Origin: Burkholderiaceae bacterium
GTDB lineage: Bacteria; Pseudomonadota; Gammaproteobacteria; Burkholderiales; Burkholderiaceae_C
Reading direction: 5' to 3'
Assembly: GCA_024235915.1 (NCBI GenBank)
Contig: JACKLO010000012.1
Coordinates: 62,001 to 126,000, forward strand
DNA length: 64,000 nucleotides
Shown here: positions 8,175 to 16,641 of the stretch, one piece after another
How the letters are laid out: every line of letters begins with the position of its first letter
How positions within the stretch are numbered: position 1 is the first letter of the stretch
The notes under the pieces: generated by a model
What the model was told of the DNA's origin: nothing
What the model saw: only the letters and a program-made list of their open reading frames with translations
Databases searched by the model: none
Program-made: the position numbers and the translations under genes

Positions 8175-9410
8175 ATGAAGCTGCATCCTGCCGTTCTGGC
8201 GTTCGCCCTGGCGTTGAGCGCTGCCGCCCCTGACCTTGCCCTGGCGCAGACCCCTCCGGCCGCCGAGGCGCCCACGTTGCGGCCGGAGATCGCGCCGCCG
8301 CTGCAGGCGGCGCAGAAGGCGATCAACGACAAGGATTTCGCCGCCGCGCTGCAGCAGCTGCAGCTGGCGGAGCAGGTGGCCGGCCGAACGGCCTTCGAGA
8401 CCTATGTGCTCGAACGTCTGCGCTTCCTGGCCGCGGCCGGCCAACGTGACACACCCGGGGCGTTGAAGGCGCTGGAGGCCGCATTGGCCACGGGCCAGGT
8501 GGAGCCGGACCTCAAGGCCGTGCTGATGGACCAGGCGTCCAATGCCGCCTACGCACTGAAGGACTACGGCAAGACGGTGCACTGGGCACGTCAGGCCCTG
8601 GACGCCGGCGCAACGGGCGACACGACGCGTCTGCGCCTGGCGCAAGCCCTGTACCTGCAAGGCCAGCATCCGCAGGCGGCACAGGCGCTGGCTGAACTGG
8701 CCACGCGTCAGCGCGCCGCAGGGCAGGCTCCAGCCGAATCCCAGCTGCGCCTGCAGGCCAGCAACCTGCTGAAGATGGGCGACGAAGCGGGTTACGCCGG
8801 CGTGCTGGAGGACTTGATCGCCGTGGCACCGAAGCCGGAGTTTTGGGCAGACCGCTTGTCGCGCCTGCTGCGCCAGCCAGGCTTCGACGAGGCCCTGACG
8901 ATCGACCTGTTCCGGCTGAGCCGGCACGTGGGGGCGTTTGCCACCGCGGATGCCGACCTTGAGTACGCGGACCTGGCGTTGCGGGCCGGCTTCCCGGCCG
9001 AGGCGATGGCGGCGATCGAGGCTGGATTTGCGGCGGGTCGGTTGGGGCAGGGCGCCCAGACCGGCCAACACCAGGCCCTGCGCGACAAGGCCACCAAGGC
9101 GGCAGCCGCCGACGCCGCCGCTGGGGCGCCGGATGGCGTCGCCTTGCTGGCACGTGACCCGGCCCTTGCGCTGGCCGCCGGCTGGGCGCAGTTCACCGGC
9201 GGGCAGCGTGAGGCCGGCCTGGCCCTCATGCGGCAGGCGGTGCAGAAGGCGCCGCAGCCGAAACTTCAGCTGCGGCTGGCCGAGGCCCTGCGGTCTGCCG
9301 GCGATGCCCCGGGCGCGCAGGCAGCGCTCACGGCCGCGCGCGATGCCGCGGCCGCGGACGGCAGCAGCGATCTGGCGCGGTTGGCGCTGCTCAGCTTGAA
9401 GAAGCCCTGA
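8175..9410 (+). CDS. Exported tetratricopeptide-like repeat protein
   Basis: A 411-residue alanine-rich helical protein. The first 24 residues form a signal peptide (MKLHPAVLAFALALSAA, ending at ALAQ). The rest has repeated helix pairs of TPR type, for example ALQQLQLAEQVAG, YALKDYGKTVHWARQAL, ALYLQGQHPQAAQALAELA and LRLAEALRSAGDAPGAQAAL. It should sit in the periplasm and act as a protein-protein scaffold; the partner is unknown. The ATG at 8175 starts a clear signal sequence and was chosen over upstream in-frame codons. It probably shares a transcript with paaG, although no functional link is known. Confidence 0.75.
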   Translation: MKLHPAVLAFALALSAAAPDLALAQTPPAAEAPTLRPEIAPPLQAAQKAINDKDFAAALQQLQLAEQVAGRTAFETYVLERLRFLAAAGQRDTPGALKALEAALATGQVEPDLKAVLMDQASNAAYALKDYGKTVHWARQALDAGATGDTTRLRLAQALYLQGQHPQAAQALAELATRQRAAGQAPAESQLRLQASNLLKMGDEAGYAGVLEDLIAVAPKPEFWADRLSRLLRQPGFDEALTIDLFRLSRHVGAFATADADLEYADLALRAGFPAEAMAAIEAGFAAGRLGQGAQTGQHQALRDKATKAAAADAAAGAPDGVALLARDPALALAAGWAQFTGGQREAGLALMRQAVQKAPQPKLQLRLAEALRSAGDAPGAQAALTAARDAAAADGSSDLARLALLSLKKP

Positions 9411-9507
9411 GCTTGGCGATCGGCCTGCGGCGCCAGCCCGCCCTGCGCGCGCATCCAGCTGGGGATGCGGCGATGATGCAGGCGGTGACAGACAGGAGGA
9501 ACCCGCC

Positions 9508-9798
9508 ATGAACCCCTATGACCTCATCGATGCCTTTGACGCCCAGGCGCGTGCCGACGGTTTTGATCAGATCCTGGACCGTGACTGGGGGGGCGATGAA
9601 GTGGTGCCTGAACACACCCATCCGTTCGACGCCCGGGCCCTGCTGATCCGTGGCGACATGTGGCTGGACCACGGCGGCGCGAGCCGGCATCTGCGGCCCG
9701 GCGATGGCTTTGAACTGGCGGCGTTGACGCCGCATGCCGAGCGCTACGGCCCGCAGGGCGCCACTTACCGCGTGGCGCGCCGCCAACCTAGCGCTTGA
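9508..9798 (+). CDS. Small cupin-domain protein
   Basis: A 96-residue single-domain cupin. Metal-ligand positions of the first cupin motif are suggested by PEHTHPFDARALLIRGDMWL and of the second by LRPGDGFELAALTPHAERYGP. Such stand-alone cupins bind a metal and a small ligand, but the substrate is not predictable. The start is backed by a strong GGAGG about ten bases upstream. The stop overlaps the end of the convergent isoprenylcysteine methyltransferase-like gene by 11 bases. Confidence 0.75.
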   Translation: MNPYDLIDAFDAQARADGFDQILDRDWGGDEVVPEHTHPFDARALLIRGDMWLDHGGASRHLRPGDGFELAALTPHAERYGPQGATYRVARRQPSA

Positions 9799-10265
9799 GG
9801 CGCCCGCCCGGCCGAGGCACCCTCGGCAGAAACCTGCCGCTGTGTCGCTGGTAGGCGGCGTAGCCGTCGAACACTTCCAGCAGGGAGGCTTCTTCCACCG
9901 CCGACTTCAGCCACAGCACGCCTAGCAGCGCCAGCCAGGCGACGCCGCCAGCGGTTGAAATGACCCAGCCTGCGGCGCCTTCAGCCGCCATGCGTGCCGC
10001 CCCCAGGCCGAAGAGCAGCAATGCGCTGTACATCGGGTGCCGGACCCAGCGGTAGGGGCCGCGGTGCACGAACACCGCGCCGTCACGGGGTTGCGGCCGG
10101 ATGTTGAAGTTTCCAGGCCGGTTGGTGCTCAGGGCCCACAGGCCCAGCACAGCCGGCCAGCAGCACAGCGGCGTCCAAGGTGGGCCACTGCGCCGGCACC
10201 AGCGCCAGGCCGGCCAGCACCGCCAGCAGGCCGAACTGCGCCGCCACGAGGGCCCCACCCAGCAC
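9788..10265 (-). pseudogene. Isoprenylcysteine carboxyl methyltransferase-like membrane protein, frameshifted
   Basis: The reading is split. From the GTG at 10265 one frame gives a good membrane start (LGGALVAAQFGLLAVLAGL, then TLDAAVLLAG). After about base 10154 this frame becomes nonsense, and the frame one base on continues as VLGLWALSTNRPGNFNIRP, then HRGPYRWVRHPMYSALLL, which is the RHPxY core of the ICMT/phospholipid methyltransferase family. Skipping one G in CCGG at 10153-10154 restores a continuous protein of about 158 residues. So the gene either carries a real single-base insertion or the sequence has an error there. It follows the methyltransferase gene by 10 bases. Confidence 0.72.
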
Positions 10266-10275
10266 CTTGGGGGCC

Positions 10276-10899
10276 TCAGCGCTTGCGCGCCACCAGGCCG
10301 ATCAGCGCCGAGCGGCCGTGGTGGCCATTGCCTTCGCGGATGTCGGCCTCGTAGTCCTCCAGCGTGACGATGTCCATGCCGGCAAAGGCCTCGCGCAGCA
10401 GCGCCTCGGTGTACAGGTGCTCGATCTGCCCGGGGCCGCCGGTGCGGAATTCGAGCTGACGCGGCGTGTAGCCCTGCAGCAGCAACACGCCGCCGGGCTT
10501 CAGGCACTGCTGCAGACGGACAAACAGCCGCGTGCGCATGTCGGGGTCGGCAAACTGCACGAAGATCGCGGCCACCCCGTCGTAGTGGGCCACGGGCCAC
10601 GGCCAGCCATCCACGTCGGCGACGCTGTAGTTCACCGCCACGCCGGCGTCGGTGGCCAGCGCACGCGCCTTCTGCACGCCGACCTCGGCGATGTCGAAGG
10701 CATCCACCAGCAAGCCCTGCTGCGCCAGCCAGACGCTGTTGCGACCCTCGCCGTCGGCCACGCAGAGCACGCGTGCACCAGCAGGCCAGGCGGCATGCGT
10801 CTGCAGCCAAGCATTCGGCGCACGGCCGAAGAGATAGTGCTCGCCGGCGCCAGCAAAGCGGCGGTTCCAGGTGTCGGCAGCGTCGGTGAAGGTGGTCAT
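10276..10899 (-). CDS. Class I SAM-dependent methyltransferase (TehB-like)
   Basis: A 207-residue methyltransferase. The N-terminal DAADTWNRRFAGAGEHYLFG and the SAM-binding RVLCVADGEGRNSVWLAQQG (motif I region, with the usual acidic GEG) are typical of the TehB/thiopurine-like group. Motif II-like VDAFDIAEVGVQKARALA and KPGGVLLLQGYTPRQ follow. Start set at the ATG at 10899, whose ATGA overlaps the stop of the di-haem gene upstream; an earlier GTG is possible but would extend into that gene. Substrate unknown; small toxic anions or sulfur nucleophiles are methylated by relatives. Confidence 0.8.
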   Translation of the reverse strand: MTTFTDAADTWNRRFAGAGEHYLFGRAPNAWLQTHAAWPAGARVLCVADGEGRNSVWLAQQGLLVDAFDIAEVGVQKARALATDAGVAVNYSVADVDGWPWPVAHYDGVAAIFVQFADPDMRTRLFVRLQQCLKPGGVLLLQGYTPRQLEFRTGGPGQIEHLYTEALLREAFAGMDIVTLEDYEADIREGNGHHGRSALIGLVARKR

Positions 10900-12251
10900 G
10901 GTCGTGCCTGTGCCGAGTTGACAGGGGCCTGCCACCAAGGGTCATCCAGGGGCAGCGGTGACGTGAGTGTGCCCAGGAAGGCGGTCAGCTGGCCCAACTG
11001 GTCGGCCGTCAGCTGCAGCGGCAGGATGTCGAAGTGCGGCCGGCTGGGGTGCTGGGCCGGGGCGTAGAAGGGCGGTTGCGGCCGGTTGTAGTGCGCCAGC
11101 ACGTCGGCCAGCGTGGCCAGTTGACCGCCTTGCATGTAGGGCGCGGTGGCCGCCACGTTACGCAGGCTCGGTGTCTTGAACGCGCCCACCAGTTCCGGGC
11201 CCTGGGTCTTGAGGAAACGCATTTCTCCGCAATCGCGGTCGGCCTGGGCATCGCTATGGCGAGACAGGCAACTGAACGCACTGGCCTGCAACTGCCGCAC
11301 ACCCTCGGCCCGGCCCAGATCGACCCGGCTGCGGTCGGCCTCGGGCGCCCCGATGTTGTGGAACTCGTGGTTGGTGAACAGCGGCCCGTTGTGGCAGCTG
11401 ACGCAGCGCGCCGCGCCGACAAACAGGCGCAGGCCGGCCACCTCGTCGGCCGACATGAGGCCCTTCACCGCGACCCCGTCGTCTCGCGCCAGCGCTTGCA
11501 CGAACTGGTCGAAGCGTGCCGGCCGCAGGGCCAGGCGGCGCTGGTAGGCGGCCAATGCCTTGCCCGTCTGCGCAAACACCTGGTCGATGGCGTCGCGCTG
11601 CGCCACCGGCAGCGCCTGCCACGCGGCCTGGGCGGCTGCATCGCCGCGGGGCGACATCGGCGTGGCCAAGGTGGCCAGGTCCGGCAGGTTCGGCGTCGGC
11701 CCGAACACTGCGGCGAAGGTTGGACCCTGGGCTTGCAGCACGCGGCCGACCCACTGGCTGCGCGGCGTGGCCATCTCATCGGCGTGTTCGATCGGCCCCA
11801 GCGCCTGGGCCCAGAGGCTGTCGGCGCTGCCGTCCCAGTTCAGCCAGGGGCCGTGCGCCGCACCGAGCAGGCTGGGGGTGTGGCGGCGGGCCGTGCCGGC
11901 GGCCATGGCCAGCGGCAGGCCGTCGCTGAAATGGCGCGCGGGCTGGTGGCAGGTGGCACAGGCAAAACGCCCGCTGGCGCTGAGCGAGGCATCGAAGAAC
12001 AGGCGCTGGCCCAGTTGGGCGGCGCGCGGGTCGTCGGCCCAGGCGTTGGACGGTGAGGGCGGTGGCGGCGGCAGGCGGTCCAGCGACAAGGTGCTCAGGA
12101 AGGCGCGGTCAGCCGCGGTGAACCGGTAGGCCTCTACATCTGCCGCTGGCGCCTGCGCCGAGGCTGCGCCGCACAGCGCTGCGGCACTCAGCGCGGGCGC
12201 CAACCAGCGCAGTACGCTCCACGCGATTCGAACAGGCAAGCGCAGGCGCAT
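10896..12251 (-). CDS. Di-haem cytochrome c peroxidase/MauG family protein
   Basis: A 451-residue periplasmic protein. An N-terminal hydrophobic signal (about residues 1-30, ending GAASAQA) is followed by two CxxCH haem-binding sites, CATCHQPARHFSDG and CVSCHNGPLF, at the usual spacing for bacterial di-haem peroxidases. The segment FKTPSLRNVAATAPYMQGGQ is the standard region near the active site. Family members reduce hydrogen peroxide or oxidise protein side chains (MauG, MbnH). It is the third gene of a minus-strand operon, after a FixH-like protein. A protein-modifying role on one of the neighbours is possible but is inference. Confidence 0.88.
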   Translation of the reverse strand: MRLRLPVRIAWSVLRWLAPALSAAALCGAASAQAPAADVEAYRFTAADRAFLSTLSLDRLPPPPPSPSNAWADDPRAAQLGQRLFFDASLSASGRFACATCHQPARHFSDGLPLAMAAGTARRHTPSLLGAAHGPWLNWDGSADSLWAQALGPIEHADEMATPRSQWVGRVLQAQGPTFAAVFGPTPNLPDLATLATPMSPRGDAAAQAAWQALPVAQRDAIDQVFAQTGKALAAYQRRLALRPARFDQFVQALARDDGVAVKGLMSADEVAGLRLFVGAARCVSCHNGPLFTNHEFHNIGAPEADRSRVDLGRAEGVRQLQASAFSCLSRHSDAQADRDCGEMRFLKTQGPELVGAFKTPSLRNVAATAPYMQGGQLATLADVLAHYNRPQPPFYAPAQHPSRPHFDILPLQLTADQLGQLTAFLGTLTSPLPLDDPWWQAPVNSAQARP

Positions 12252-12256
12252 CGCGC

Positions 12257-13288
12257 TCAGAACACCAGGTTGAAGGCCACGTTGTCGGGCCCGGGCACCA
12301 CACCGTCCGGGCCCGCGGCGGGGTGGATCTCGAACTGCATCACCCACCAGCCGTCCATCTGGAACTTCAGGCCGTCGACGCGGTAGACGCCCGGGGCGAT
12401 CTCGCCGGTGACCCGCGGTTGCGTCGGCAGGCCATGCACGTGCCCGGGCATGTGCCCGCCGACCTCGATGCGTGCCCCTTGCACCGGCATACCCTGCAGA
12501 TCGGCCACCAGCAGCCGCCAGCGGTGCAGGCGGTTCAGCGGCACCGCGGCGGCGCCGGTGGGAGACGCCGCGGCGCCGTCAGCGCCGGTGTCGACCTCGA
12601 TGTGGGCCACGAAGCGCGCATCGCGCGACAGCTGGAACGAGCCGATGTCGAGGTCGCGTGGCGGGTTCTGCGATGCCAGCATCGGAAACTGCAGCGTGAA
12701 GGCTTCGTCCAGGGGCGCCGAGGCGGGCCGTGCCATCATTTCCGCCACGGCCGGCGGCATGTTCGGGTGCACGCTGCGCACGCGCGCGTTGTGTGCCATG
12801 CGCGGGTCCAGCGCCTGGCGCAGGTCGCTGTCCAGCGTCAGCGGTGCACTGTCACGCACCCACTGTGGCCAGCCGCTGCGCAGGCCCTGCGCAAACTGCG
12901 CAACGGCCTCGCGCCGGGCGGCATCGGCGCTGTCCCGCGCGTCGGCGCCCTGGCGTTGCAGCGCCTCCAGGCGCGCCATGTCCTCGGCTGCGACAGCGCC
13001 GGTGGTACCCGCAGGACGGCGGGACGCCAGCGCGCGCCGCAGGGCGGCCGCGCCGATGAGTGCCTGGCGGGACGTGGCGGTGAACTGAACGGCCGCGGCC
13101 AAGGCCTGGCGCCCAGCCGAGAACGCCGCCGCCACATCGCTGGTGGGGCCGGCGCTGTGGGCCGGCGCTTCGGGTGCAGCCACAGCGGCGGGCCATGCGG
13201 TGGTCAGCTCGCCAGCCATCAGCAGGCAGAGCGCCCCAGCCTGCCCGAGGCGCCAGCGCCTGTGGGGCAGGCGGCGCGCCAGCGTCAC
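12257..13288 (-). CDS. Exported protein with C-terminal FixH/YtkA-like domain
   Basis: A 343-residue protein with an apparent signal peptide (a basic start, then AGALCLLMAGELTTAW, then AAVAAPEAP). The middle is a helical alanine-rich region without a known signature. The C-terminal 90 residues form a small beta domain with RWRLLVADLQGMPVQGARIE, GGHMPGHVHG and GVYRVDGLKFQMDGWWVMQF, as in FixH/YtkA-like proteins. The His/Met cluster HMPGHVH suggests metal, perhaps copper, binding. The GTG at 13288 overlaps the upstream stop as GTGA. There is no cysteine, so it is not an MbnP-type partner. It lies between the LVIVD protein and the di-haem protein. Confidence 0.65.
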   Translation of the reverse strand: MTLARRLPHRRWRLGQAGALCLLMAGELTTAWPAAVAAPEAPAHSAGPTSDVAAAFSAGRQALAAAVQFTATSRQALIGAAALRRALASRRPAGTTGAVAAEDMARLEALQRQGADARDSADAARREAVAQFAQGLRSGWPQWVRDSAPLTLDSDLRQALDPRMAHNARVRSVHPNMPPAVAEMMARPASAPLDEAFTLQFPMLASQNPPRDLDIGSFQLSRDARFVAHIEVDTGADGAAASPTGAAAVPLNRLHRWRLLVADLQGMPVQGARIEVGGHMPGHVHGLPTQPRVTGEIAPGVYRVDGLKFQMDGWWVMQFEIHPAAGPDGVVPGPDNVAFNLVF

Positions 13289-14961
13289 GGGAAGCGGATG
13301 CGCCAGGACTGCAGCGTGCCGGTCTGGCGCTTGCGGATGTCGCGCACGCGGAGCTGCCAGCTGCCTTCGGCGGCTTCGCTGCCGGCGTCGACCGTGTAGG
13401 TCTGCTGCAGGTTGTCGGCATTGCCGCCGCTGCGGTTGTGCAGGTTGCGCACGGTGCCGGCCGGTGAGATCAGGTCGACGATGAGCTGGCCAATGGCCGG
13501 GTGGGCGATGTCCACCGTGACCTCGAACGTGCCGGCCTGCCCGCCACGCGTCACTGCGATGGCACTCGTGGCGCCGGCGAGGTTGCGGTCGGGAATGGCC
13601 ACTGGCGTGGTGTTCTCGAAGCTGCTGCCGCCGCCACCGCCGATGGCCGCCCAATCGGGCGCGACGACGAACAGGCCGCCGCCGATGTCGCTGAGCACGA
13701 TGTTGCCGCTGCCGAACCAGACGTAGCTGCTCCAGGTGCCGGAGAACTGCGGCGCGTCGGAGCCCGGGATGGTGTCGAAGTGGGCCACCTCCGACAAGGT
13801 GCCGCTGCGCGCCGCCGACGCGTCCAGGATGCGCAGGCCAGCACGGTAGTTGGTCTCGAAGACGTAGCCGTCGCGGGTGTAGAGGTTGTGGTCGATGGCG
13901 GGCGTGGGGCCGGTGTAGCGTCCGATCTCCACCGGGCGGTCCAGGTCCGACAGGTCGAACAAGTAGGAGCGCGTGTTGTGGCCGTTACTGCTCTCGTCGA
14001 GTTCGTCGTTCACGATGATGGTGTCGTGCCGGCCGTCGAGGAACCAGCCCTGGTGCGTGTAGCGCACGCCGGTGTACCCGGTGCGCGACAGCATCTGCGG
14101 GTTGGCCTTGTTGCTGACGTCGACCACCGTCACTGTGTCCTCGTTGTAGGCGACGCAGATCTCGCGCCCGGTGTAGGCGGTGTCCGGCCCGTTGTAGACC
14201 ACACACTGCGTGTCGTGCGTGTAGCCATCGGCCGAGAAGCAGCCGGCGAAGGCTGGCGCCTGCGGGCTGGACACGTCCACCATGTACAGCCCACCGCTGC
14301 AGCGGTTGCTGCCAACGATGTAGGCGAAGCCGGTGTCCTCGTTGATGGCGATGTTGTGCGCCGGCCCGAAGGTGCCGAGGTGCGCCGTTTCGCTGAGCGT
14401 GCCGCCAGGCGTCAGGCCGCGCAGCGTGCGCAGGTCGAAGACCTGCAGGCCATGGCTGGCGTTGCCGCCGCCATCGGCGACGATGAAGGCGTGGTCGGCG
14501 TAGACCTTGATGTCGCGCCACGAGTCGCTGCCGCCATTGTGCGACGGCAGGAAACCCAGCAGCACTGGCGCCGTGGGCACGCTGATGTCGACGAAGGCCG
14601 TCCCATGGGTGCGGCCGACGATGGCGATCTCGGCGCCTGTGAGCGGATCGGTCCAGCCCCAGATGTCGTTCAGGTTCTGCGTGCCGCCACCCAGCTGCGA
14701 CTTGGGCATGAAGGCCCGCAGATCCACCTTGCTGCAGGGATAACCGTCGGCCAGGCCATCAGTGCAGGCGCCAGCCTGACTGGCGCTGGCACCACGCTGG
14801 CGGCGCAGCTGCGCGGCGCTGGCGCCTTCGTTGCTGTTGTCGAAGCGGAAGCCGTCCGCGAACATCGCACTGTGCGCGAAGGCCATGGGGCTGGCCAATC
14901 CGCAGGCAACTGACACGAGCAGTGCCAGGGCCAGCTTTCGAGGGGGACGTACACGGGCCAT
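13285..14961 (-). CDS. Choice-of-anchor B/LVIVD-repeat surface protein with proprotein-convertase P-domain
   Basis: A 558-residue exported protein. The signal peptide covers about residues 1-29. A beta-propeller-like region of about 400 residues holds repeated blades such as GTAFVDISVPTAPVLLGFLP, GLYMVDVSSPQAPAF, TVTVVDVSNKANPQML and YLFDLSDLDRPVEIGRYTG, the LVIVD/choice-of-anchor B pattern. The last 110 residues match a P/Homo B domain (TPVAIPDRN, VDIAHPAIGQLIVDLISPAG, GSWQLRVRD). AAGGAGG lies just before the ATG. It heads a minus-strand operon with the FixH-like and di-haem genes. Function is unknown; a cell-surface role is likely. Confidence 0.8.
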   Translation of the reverse strand: MARVRPPRKLALALLVSVACGLASPMAFAHSAMFADGFRFDNSNEGASAAQLRRQRGASASQAGACTDGLADGYPCSKVDLRAFMPKSQLGGGTQNLNDIWGWTDPLTGAEIAIVGRTHGTAFVDISVPTAPVLLGFLPSHNGGSDSWRDIKVYADHAFIVADGGGNASHGLQVFDLRTLRGLTPGGTLSETAHLGTFGPAHNIAINEDTGFAYIVGSNRCSGGLYMVDVSSPQAPAFAGCFSADGYTHDTQCVVYNGPDTAYTGREICVAYNEDTVTVVDVSNKANPQMLSRTGYTGVRYTHQGWFLDGRHDTIIVNDELDESSNGHNTRSYLFDLSDLDRPVEIGRYTGPTPAIDHNLYTRDGYVFETNYRAGLRILDASAARSGTLSEVAHFDTIPGSDAPQFSGTWSSYVWFGSGNIVLSDIGGGLFVVAPDWAAIGGGGGSSFENTTPVAIPDRNLAGATSAIAVTRGGQAGTFEVTVDIAHPAIGQLIVDLISPAGTVRNLHNRSGGNADNLQQTYTVDAGSEAAEGSWQLRVRDIRKRQTGTLQSWRIRFP

Positions 14962-15251
14962 CGGCCTGCCTCCTTGGGTGTCGTGGCCGGCCTGCGCCGG
15001 CGTGGTGCGGCCGACTCTAGCAGCGTGATCGCGGGCTCGTGGCAGGGACCCCACGTTTGCTGGGCCGGCAAGTGCGCTGCTTCGGTGCTCGACTCGGGCC
15101 TGCCAGTGGTTTCGTCGTTCGGCCATCGCGCGTGTGCAGGCGGCCGCATCGGCGTCCTGCCCGGCCGCCGCTGCTGCGAGGGTGAAACGCCGGAGGCGTT
15201 CACCTGCGAGCGAAACGGCAGCCCGATCGGCATCGACGAACGGCGGGCAAG
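14962..15251. other. Intergenic region upstream of the choice-of-anchor gene
   Basis: About 290 bases between the start of the minus-strand surface-protein gene and the terminator of the former tRNA-Asn locus. It should hold the promoter for the minus-strand operon. I see no gene, no strong -35/-10 pair and no repeat here. Short open frames in this stretch have no recognisable product. Confidence 0.5.
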
Positions 15252-15287
15252 AAAAAACGGCCTGCACGCGAGTGCAGGCCGTTTTTT
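15252..15287. terminator. Bidirectional terminator, probably the original tRNA-Asn terminator
   Basis: A perfect hairpin: ACGGCCTGCAC, loop GCGA, GTGCAGGCCGT, flanked by six A on one side and six T on the other, so it can stop transcription on both strands. It lies five bases beyond the left 54-bp repeat. Before the element entered, it would have stood directly downstream of tRNA-Asn on the minus strand; insertion has moved it 9.2 kb away. Confidence 0.85.
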
Positions 15288-15291
15288 GCTT

Positions 15292-15345
15292 TCAGTTCTT
15301 TGGCTCCCCGACCTGGGCTCGAACCAGGGACCTACGGATTAACAG
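15292..15345 (-). repeat. attL: remote 54-bp copy of the tRNA-Asn 3' end
   Basis: Identical over 54 bases to 24457-24510. It holds the tRNA-Asn 3' part from inside the anticodon loop through the T arm and CCA, plus nine bases beyond it, but no 5' half, so it is not a gene. The base before it differs between the copies (T at 15291, C at 24456), as does the base after it (G at 15346, T at 24511), which sets the exact repeat limits. Confidence 0.92.
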
Positions 15346-15440
15346 GCCAGATCGGCACACCACCTGACGCCAGCATACACCGGATGGCGGCTTGTCGGAA
15401 AGTATGGAATCGGCCGGACTGTGAACAGGCCAGCCGCAGC

Positions 15441-15824
15441 CTACTGCCGCAACGCCTCGCGCATCACCGCCAGCAGCCTGGCCAGCGTGACCCTGGCCAC
15501 CAGCGCGTCGAAGAACTCGACGGCGGCGGCACACCGCTTGCGCAGGTCGTCGGCCAGCATGTCGTCGGCGCTGGCCAGCGCGGCGGTGGCCTCGGCAGCC
15601 GCGGCGCGGCCTTCAGGCACCAGCACTGCCACGGCATGCACCGCGGCGCGCAAGTCCACCAGCGCAGGCCCACGGCCCACCGGGTGGTCGACGGTTGCAA
15701 GGGCCGTCCAGGCGACGGCGCGCAGGTCACGCTGCATCGTCAGCGGCACGCCCACGAACGGCAACACGCGCAGCGGGCGGCGTGCCTGGCGTGGCGCTAC
15801 TTGCGCGGCTGGGCCTTGTGCCAC
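15441..15824 (-). CDS. Unknown small protein at the distal end of the element
   Basis: A reading frame of 127 codons from a GTG at 15824. It overlaps the end of the previous gene by 28 bases; an ATG at 15737 would give 98 residues and avoid the overlap, and is equally possible. The protein is rich in alanine, leucine and arginine and looks fully helical (DLRAAVHAVAVLVPEG, EATAALASADDMLADDLRKR, EFFDALVARVTLARLLAVM). No family recognised. It is the last gene of the element before attL. Confidence 0.5.
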   Translation of the reverse strand: MAQGPAAQVAPRQARRPLRVLPFVGVPLTMQRDLRAVAWTALATVDHPVGRGPALVDLRAAVHAVAVLVPEGRAAAAEATAALASADDMLADDLRKRCAAAVEFFDALVARVTLARLLAVMREALRQ

Positions 15825-16024
15825 TCGTTGAAGATGTCGGTGCGCAGCGTGTCCGCGATGCGGCGCACGGCCAGGTGGTGGTCACGCTCGGCGTAGGCCA
15901 AGCGTGCCAGGCGGCGCTGCGTGGCCGCACACCAGACCTCTACGGCATCCAGCTCGCGCTGTACCGCCTCGGGCACCCATTCCGGCGCTGGCCTGGCAGG
16001 GAACGGCACGATGGTGGCGGCCAT
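15797..16024 (-). CDS. Unknown small helical protein of the element
   Basis: 75 residues. A proline-rich start (IVPFPARPAPEWVP) leads into two helices (EAVQRELDAVEVWCAATQRR and YAERDHHLAVRRIADTLRT). No family recognised. The ATG overlaps the previous stop as ATGA, which supports translation. It lies in the run of small genes after the capsid, where phages with the HK97 gene order place connector and neck proteins. Confidence 0.55.
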   Translation of the reverse strand: MAATIVPFPARPAPEWVPEAVQRELDAVEVWCAATQRRLARLAYAERDHHLAVRRIADTLRTDIFNEWHKAQPRK

Positions 16025-16248
16025 CAGCGCGTCATCAGCTGCGCCGCGATGCCCTCGGGCGCCGGCAGGTCAGCATCACGGCCCAGCCTGGCCAGGTCGC
16101 GTGCGGGATACAGCAGCGTTGCCGAACCAGCCCGCAGCATTTCCCTGGCGGTCTCGCCGTCGACAGCGAACGTGCCGCCTGGCGACACGAACCGCAGGCC
16201 AATGCGCACACCGCGCACGGCTTGCATGGGGAAGCCGGTATCTGTCAC
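16024..16248 (-). CDS. Unknown small protein of the element
   Basis: 74 residues from a GTG at 16248 that overlaps the preceding stop as GTGA; its own stop overlaps the next ATG. Content suggests a small beta-containing fold (RGVRIGLRFVSPGGTFAVDG) followed by a helix (TAREMLRAGSATLLYPARDL). No family recognised. The double stop-start overlap makes it a credible gene in a translationally coupled chain. Confidence 0.55.
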   Translation of the reverse strand: MTDTGFPMQAVRGVRIGLRFVSPGGTFAVDGETAREMLRAGSATLLYPARDLARLGRDADLPAPEGIAAQLMTR

Positions 16249-16496
16249 GGCTTGCCCAGGTGCACGCGCGCAGCGTGGGCAATGTGCCGCACGTTGGTCG
16301 GCCCGGTCAGGCCAGCGCGGCGCATTTCCTGCTCGCTCATGCGCTTGACCGTGGCCACTGCGTCGTCGTCGGCAGGCTTGGCACGGCCTGCCACCAGCAG
16401 CTCGTAGGCTTCAGCGTTGGGCAGGTCCAGCAACATACCGGCCAGCAGAACGACACGGCCACGGCCCAGGCACTTCTGGATGATCTTGATCTTCAT
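16245..16496 (-). CDS. Small phage-type protein downstream of the capsid gene
   Basis: 83 residues starting MKIKIIQKCLGRGRVVLLAG. The pattern of a short beta strand, then LPNAEAYELLVAGRAKPAD, is common in small phage proteins coded near the head genes, but no function is assigned to them with certainty. The last third (MSEQEMRRAGLTGP) is a basic helix. The ATG at 16496 was preferred because upstream codons in this frame lie antisense-like within the preceding gene. It overlaps the next gene as GTGA. Confidence 0.6.
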   Translation of the reverse strand: MKIKIIQKCLGRGRVVLLAGMLLDLPNAEAYELLVAGRAKPADDDAVATVKRMSEQEMRRAGLTGPTNVRHIAHAARVHLGKP

Positions 16497-16641
16497 GGGG
16501 TCCTTCAGGAAAAGGTGCCGAGTAGCTCCGAGGAGAACAACGGGCCGGATCGGCATCGCGCGCCCACCGCTGGAAGCGCGCCCGGTGCCTGAGGATTGCC
16601 GGCTGCAGCGGCAGGCTCCACCACAGCCGATCCGCCGAGGA

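Noticed and set aside
12257..13288. MbnP, the partner of the di-haem MbnH
   Set aside because: MbnP proteins have conserved cysteines; this protein has none. The FixH/YtkA-like ending fits better.
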